This document shows positions 6,437-9,477 of a stretch of 9,477 nucleotides of DNA, one piece after another; within the stretch, counting starts at the first letter, position 1; every line of letters begins with the position of its first letter. Location: contig JARROJ010000078.1 of the NCBI GenBank assembly GCA_037384065.1, positions 1 through 9,477 of the forward strand. Reading direction: 5' to 3'. The notes below the pieces were generated by a model. That model was not told the origin of the DNA. It did not search any database and saw only the letters and a program-made list of their open reading frames with translations. The position numbers and the translations under genes are program-made. The DNA is from JABDPF01 sp037384065 (lineage in GTDB: Bacteria > Pseudomonadota > Gammaproteobacteria > Xanthomonadales > SZUA-36).

Positions 6437-6466
6437 TTGACGGCTGCCCGGCCGTTTGCCGATCAT
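6437..6466 (+). promoter_or_regulatory. Candidate sigma70 promoter for the molybdenum hydroxylase genes
   Basis: TTGACG (6437-6442; 5 of 6 to the -35 consensus) and GATCAT (6461-6466; 4 of 6 to the -10 consensus) are 18 bases apart. This would start RNA near 6473, about 45 bases before the ATG at 6518. The spacing is slightly long and the -10 box is imperfect, so this is a modest candidate. The remainder of 6335-6436 shows nothing I can name. Confidence 0.3.
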
Positions 6467-6517
6467 CGGTGGATCTTTATCGACGATGCGGCGGCGCTTT
6501 GGCGCGGGGAGTTCGAA

Positions 6518-6997
6518 ATGAGTGAGGTCACCCTGAACATCAACGGCGAGGAGCACACCCTCGAGGTCACCCCGGAACTGCCCCTGTTGTGGGCCCTGCG
6601 TGACATCCTGAACCTGACCGGAACCAAGTACGGTTGCGGCATCGGACTGTGCGGCAGTTGCACCGTGCTGATCGATGGCGAGGCGACGCGTTCCTGCACG
6701 CTGCCGGCCGCGGCGGCGGAGGGCATGGCGATCACGACGATCGAGGGATTCGCGCCAAACGGCGATCACCCCGTGCAACGCGCCTGGGACGAGGAAGACG
6801 TGGCCCAGTGCGGCTATTGCCAGGGTGGGCAGGTGCTGGCGGCCGCCGCGCTGCTGAATCGGAACCCGGATCCGGACGACGCCGCGATCGACGAGGCGCT
6901 GGGCGGCAACCTCTGCCGCTGCGGCACCTACGTGCGGATCCGCAAGGCCGTGAAACGGGCCGCGGAATACACGCGTGAGGCCGGAGGTGAGGCATGA
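6518..6997 (+). CDS. 2Fe-2S subunit of a xanthine dehydrogenase-family hydroxylase (IorA-like)
   Basis: A 159-residue electron-transfer subunit carrying two [2Fe-2S] clusters. The N-terminal plant-type ferredoxin domain has C40, C45 and C48 (YGCGIGLCGSC) plus C60. The C-terminal helical domain has C98 and C101 (QCGYCQGGQ) and C133 and C135 (NLCRCGTY). All eight cysteines of the family are present and the length is typical of the isoquinoline 1-oxidoreductase alpha subunit type. The ATG at 6518 has GGGGAG six bases upstream and the ferredoxin fold starts at once; the open frame upstream to 6314 is not conserved-looking. It has no signal peptide, so it would be exported already folded with the Tat-tagged large subunit. 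Its stop overlaps the next start (ATGA), showing translational coupling. No FAD subunit gene is adjacent, as expected for this two-subunit type. Confidence 0.93.
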   Translation: MSEVTLNINGEEHTLEVTPELPLLWALRDILNLTGTKYGCGIGLCGSCTVLIDGEATRSCTLPAAAAEGMAITTIEGFAPNGDHPVQRAWDEEDVAQCGYCQGGQVLAAAALLNRNPDPDDAAIDEALGGNLCRCGTYVRIRKAVKRAAEYTREAGGEA

Positions 6998-9156
6998 CGC
7001 GCCGTGACGACAGCGGCGGCATCAGCCGGCGCGCGTTCCTCAAGGTCTCGATGCTGGCGTCGGGCGCCCTGATGGTCGGCACCGCCTGGGTCCGTGACGC
7101 CCGGGCCGGGCTCGAGGGCGAGACCTGGAAACCCAATCTCTACGTGCGCATCGATCGCGACGGCACGGTGACGATCGTCAGCAAGAACCCCGAGGCGGGG
7201 CAAGGCGTCAAGACCGCGTTTCCGATGGTCGTCGCCGAGTGCCTGGAAGTGGACTGGAAGGATGTCCGCGTCGAACAGGCGCCGCTCGATGACCGCTACG
7301 GGCGCCAGGTGGTCGGCGGCAGCCGCGGAACGCCCGATGGCTGGGACGACCTGCGCATCGCGGGCGCCGGCGCGCTGTACCTGCTGACCCACGCCGCGGC
7401 GGCGCAGTGGGGCGTGCCGGCCGCCGCGTGCACGGCCCGCAGCGGCGTCGTTCACCACGAACCCTCGAACCGCTCCGCGCCGTATGAAACCCTGCTGGAC
7501 GCGGCGACCGAAGTCCCGGTGCCGGAGGTTTCCGCGCTGAAGCTGAAGAGCCGGCCCGAGGACTTCCGCCTGCTCGGCACCTTCGTGCCCGGCGTCGACA
7601 ACCCGAAAATCCTGACCGGCCAACCGCTGTTCGGCTGCGACGTCCGCCGGGAAGGCATGCTGTACGCGCAGTACGTCAAGTGCCCGGTGTTCGGCGGCAA
7701 GGTCCGCCAGGCCAACACCGACGCCGTGGCGGGTCTGCCCGGCATCACCCACGCCTTCGTGGTCGAGGGCACCGACAACCTCTCCGGGCTGATGCCCGGG
7801 GTCGCGATCGTCGGCGAGAGCTGGTGGGCGGTCAACACCGCGCGCGAGAAGCTGAAGGTCGACTGGGCCACGACGCATTCCGATTCCAGCGAGGGCTTCG
7901 CCGCCGAGGCGAAGCGCCTGGCCGGAACGCCGGGCGCCGTGCAGCGCCAGGACGGCGACGTCGACGCCGCGCTGGATGCGGCCGACACGGTCGTCGAGGC
8001 CAGCTACTACTATCCCTTCGTTTCGCACTGCAACCTGGAGCCGCAGGTGGCGACGGCGCTCTACCACGAGTCCGGCCGGCTCGAAATGTGGGCGCCGACG
8101 CAGAATCCGCGCGGTGCGCGGGGCCTGATCGCGAGCACGCTGGGCATTCCGGAAAAAAACATTCACATCGAACTGGAACGGATCGGCGGCGGTTTCGGCC
8201 GGCGCCTGACGCACGATTACATGGTCGAGACGGCCTGGATCGCGCGCGTCGTCAAGCGGCCCGTGCAACTGCAGTGGACGCGCGAGGACGATCTGCAGCA
8301 CGACCATTACCGTCCGGCCGCCTGGCACCATTTCCGGGCCGCGCTCGGCGATGACGGGCGCATGTCCGCGTTCGACCACCACTTCGTCACCTTCGGCCGC
8401 AACGGTGAGACGATTTCCGGCGCCGGGCTGAGCCCGAATCACTACCCGGCCGGGCTGGTGCCCAATTTCCGCCTGCGGCAATCGCTCATCGAGTGCAACA
8501 TTCCGACCGGACCGTGGCGTTCGCCGGGGCATTCCGCGTACTGCTGGGCCTACCAGAGCTTTTTCGACGAGGTCGCGCTGGCGGCCGGCCGCGACCAGCT
8601 CGAGTTCCGCCTGGACCTGCTGTCGCGCTCATACGGCGAGCCGCCGCTGGATCTCGAACGCACGGCCGGCACGCTGCGCAAGGCGGCCGAGGCCGCCGGC
8701 TGGGGGCGCGATCCCGGCCCGAACCGGGGTTTGGGGCTGGCCTTTCACTTCGACCACGGCGGCTTCGTCTCGCACGTCGCCCAGGTGCACGCCGACGGCA
8801 AGCGGATCACCGTCGAGAAGGTGTGGTCGGGGATCGATATCGGCCCGGTGATCAACCTCAGCGGCGCGCGCAACCAGGTCGAGGGTTGCGTGGTCGATGC
8901 GCTCAGCACGGCGCAACTGGAAATCACCTTCGCCGGGGGCGCGGCCGAGCAGGGCAACTTCAGCGACTACATGCTGGCGACGATCGACCAGGCGCCCGAG
9001 ATCGAGTGTCATTTCATCCAGACCGACAACCGGCCCAGCGGGCTCGGCGAACCGCCGATCGCGCCGGCGACGCCGGCGATGGCGAACGCGATTTACGCCG
9101 CCACCGGCGTGCGCATCCGCGAGCAGCCCTGGGGCAAGGCGGGCATTATCGTCTGA
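6994..9156 (+). CDS. Tat-exported molybdopterin-binding subunit of a xanthine dehydrogenase-family hydroxylase (IorB-like)
   Basis: A 720-residue catalytic subunit of a periplasmic molybdenum hydroxylase. The N-terminus carries a twin-arginine signal, SRRAFLK (11-17), then a hydrophobic stretch (LASGALMVGTAWV) and a likely cleavage after DARA near residue 38. Family blocks are EAGQGVKTAFPMVVAE (67-82), SHCNLEPQ (344-351), the cofactor-binding GGGFGRR (398-404), GPWRSPGHS (506-514), the QVEG block (628-631) and GLGEP (683-687). E686 in that last block is the expected catalytic base. This matches the isoquinoline 1-oxidoreductase beta/aldehyde oxidase group that uses a cytosine-dinucleotide molybdopterin and hands electrons through the 2Fe-2S subunit to a cytochrome or the membrane chain. 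Substrate (aldehyde or N-heterocycle) cannot be told. One block reads IDIGPVINLSGARNQVEG where relatives often have VVNPDGV, a mild divergence. The start overlaps the preceding stop by 4 bp. Confidence 0.93.
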   Translation: MTRRDDSGGISRRAFLKVSMLASGALMVGTAWVRDARAGLEGETWKPNLYVRIDRDGTVTIVSKNPEAGQGVKTAFPMVVAECLEVDWKDVRVEQAPLDDRYGRQVVGGSRGTPDGWDDLRIAGAGALYLLTHAAAAQWGVPAAACTARSGVVHHEPSNRSAPYETLLDAATEVPVPEVSALKLKSRPEDFRLLGTFVPGVDNPKILTGQPLFGCDVRREGMLYAQYVKCPVFGGKVRQANTDAVAGLPGITHAFVVEGTDNLSGLMPGVAIVGESWWAVNTAREKLKVDWATTHSDSSEGFAAEAKRLAGTPGAVQRQDGDVDAALDAADTVVEASYYYPFVSHCNLEPQVATALYHESGRLEMWAPTQNPRGARGLIASTLGIPEKNIHIELERIGGGFGRRLTHDYMVETAWIARVVKRPVQLQWTREDDLQHDHYRPAAWHHFRAALGDDGRMSAFDHHFVTFGRNGETISGAGLSPNHYPAGLVPNFRLRQSLIECNIPTGPWRSPGHSAYCWAYQSFFDEVALAAGRDQLEFRLDLLSRSYGEPPLDLERTAGTLRKAAEAAGWGRDPGPNRGLGLAFHFDHGGFVSHVAQVHADGKRITVEKVWSGIDIGPVINLSGARNQVEGCVVDALSTAQLEITFAGGAAEQGNFSDYMLATIDQAPEIECHFIQTDNRPSGLGEPPIAPATPAMANAIYAATGVRIREQPWGKAGIIV

Positions 9157-9267
9157 GCGACGGCCCGCGCCGGCAGCGGCCTGAGCCGAAGCGGGATTGT
9201 CGGTTTTCGCGAGCGTGGCCATCCGGGCCGGGACGTGGCTGAAACCGCTGCGCTCCGACGATCGAAG

Positions 9268-9477
9268 TCAGGCGGTGTACGTCGTCGACGCCGTCGTGCC
9301 GCCGCGGCCGGTCCAGTTGGTGTGGAAAAACTCGCCGCGCGGCCGGTCGATGCGCTCGTAGGTGTGCGCGCCGAAGTAATCGCGCTGGGCCTGCAGCAGA
9401 TTGGCGGGCAGCCGCTCGGAACGGTAGCTGTCGTAATACGCCAGGGCGGCCCCGATGGCCGGCATCGGGATGCCGAG
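9268..9477 (-). CDS. gnd: 6-phosphogluconate dehydrogenase (decarboxylating), C-terminal part
   Basis: The last 69 codons and stop of a gene that enters from the right edge. The translation LGIPMPAIGAALAYYDSYRS followed by ERLPANLLQAQRDYFGAHTY and ERIDRPRGEFFHTNW is the highly conserved C-terminal end of 6-phosphogluconate dehydrogenase. It includes the arginine-histidine tail that reaches the partner subunit's active site. The ending TGRGGTTASTTYTA is normal for this family. The enzyme converts 6-phosphogluconate to ribulose 5-phosphate and CO2 with NADP+ (or NAD+) in the cytoplasm. The gene is convergent with the molybdenum hydroxylase gene across 111 bp; the catalytic core is outside the window, so intactness cannot be judged. 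Confidence 0.96.
   Translation of the reverse strand, partial: LGIPMPAIGAALAYYDSYRSERLPANLLQAQRDYFGAHTYERIDRPRGEFFHTNWTGRGGTTASTTYTA

Noticed and set aside
4854..6440. A 528-codon open frame on the plus strand opposite the PQQ dehydrogenase.
   Set aside because: Low-complexity composition and no domain signal; the minus strand has a full signal peptide, haem motif and propeller motifs.
6314..6517. An upstream in-frame start that would add 68 residues to the 2Fe-2S subunit.
   Set aside because: The ferredoxin domain begins directly after the ATG at 6518, which has a good ribosome binding site. The extra segment has no family similarity and covers the promoter region.
9157..9267. The gap between the molybdenum hydroxylase and 6-phosphogluconate dehydrogenase genes, examined for a bidirectional terminator or a small gene.
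   Set aside because: Only short 4-bp GGCC-type pairings were seen, with no T-run and no credible open frame.

Overview
The window is G+C-rich bacterial chromosome with eight closely packed protein genes and parts of genes at both edges counted among them. No RNA gene, insertion sequence, CRISPR array or phage gene was recognised. Type I glutamine synthetase, NAD(P)-type 6-phosphogluconate dehydrogenase, a PQQ sugar dehydrogenase and a Tat-exported IorAB-type molybdenum hydroxylase together suggest an aerobic Gram-negative bacterium. A high-G+C gammaproteobacterium is the best guess, but this is inference from protein style only.

Layout. (1) Positions 1-1906, minus strand: an FAD-binding dehydrogenase of the fumarate reductase/ketosteroid dehydrogenase superfamily, then 14 bp later the first 83 codons of a secreted glycoside hydrolase family 2 enzyme (beta-glucuronidase/beta-galactosidase type) that runs off the left edge. 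(2) Positions 1907-2051: a divergent intergenic region with a perfect 6+6 bp inverted repeat. (3) Positions 2052-3476, plus strand: a type I glutamine synthetase with a full active site but phenylalanine at the usual adenylylation-tyrosine position. (4) Positions 3487-6272, minus strand: a probable three-gene operon, read right to left. It encodes a cytochrome c-PQQ sugar dehydrogenase fusion, an SbtA-family Na+-dependent anion (bicarbonate) permease and an SbtB-like PII signalling protein, separated by 36 and 26 bp. (5) Positions 6273-6517: a divergent promoter region with a plausible sigma70 promoter on each strand. (6) Positions 6518-9156, plus strand: a 2Fe-2S subunit and a Tat-exported molybdopterin subunit overlapping by 4 bp. 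(7) Positions 9268-9477, minus strand: the C-terminal end of 6-phosphogluconate dehydrogenase.

How the genes may work together. Several products deal with carbohydrate and oxidative metabolism outside or at the edge of the cytoplasm. The GH2 enzyme would release sugars or uronic acids. The cytochrome c-PQQ protein would oxidise sugars to lactones or acids in the periplasm. The molybdenum hydroxylase would oxidise an unknown aldehyde or heterocycle in the same compartment. 6-Phosphogluconate dehydrogenase belongs to the route that consumes gluconate-type acids. The most unusual item is the SbtA/SbtB pair, known from cyanobacterial CO2 concentration. Here it lies directly behind a periplasmic sugar dehydrogenase and tail-to-tail with glutamine synthetase, and the SbtB copy has diverged at the C-terminal redox loop. 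No carbon-fixation gene is visible in the window, so the pair may import bicarbonate for anaplerosis or a different anion.
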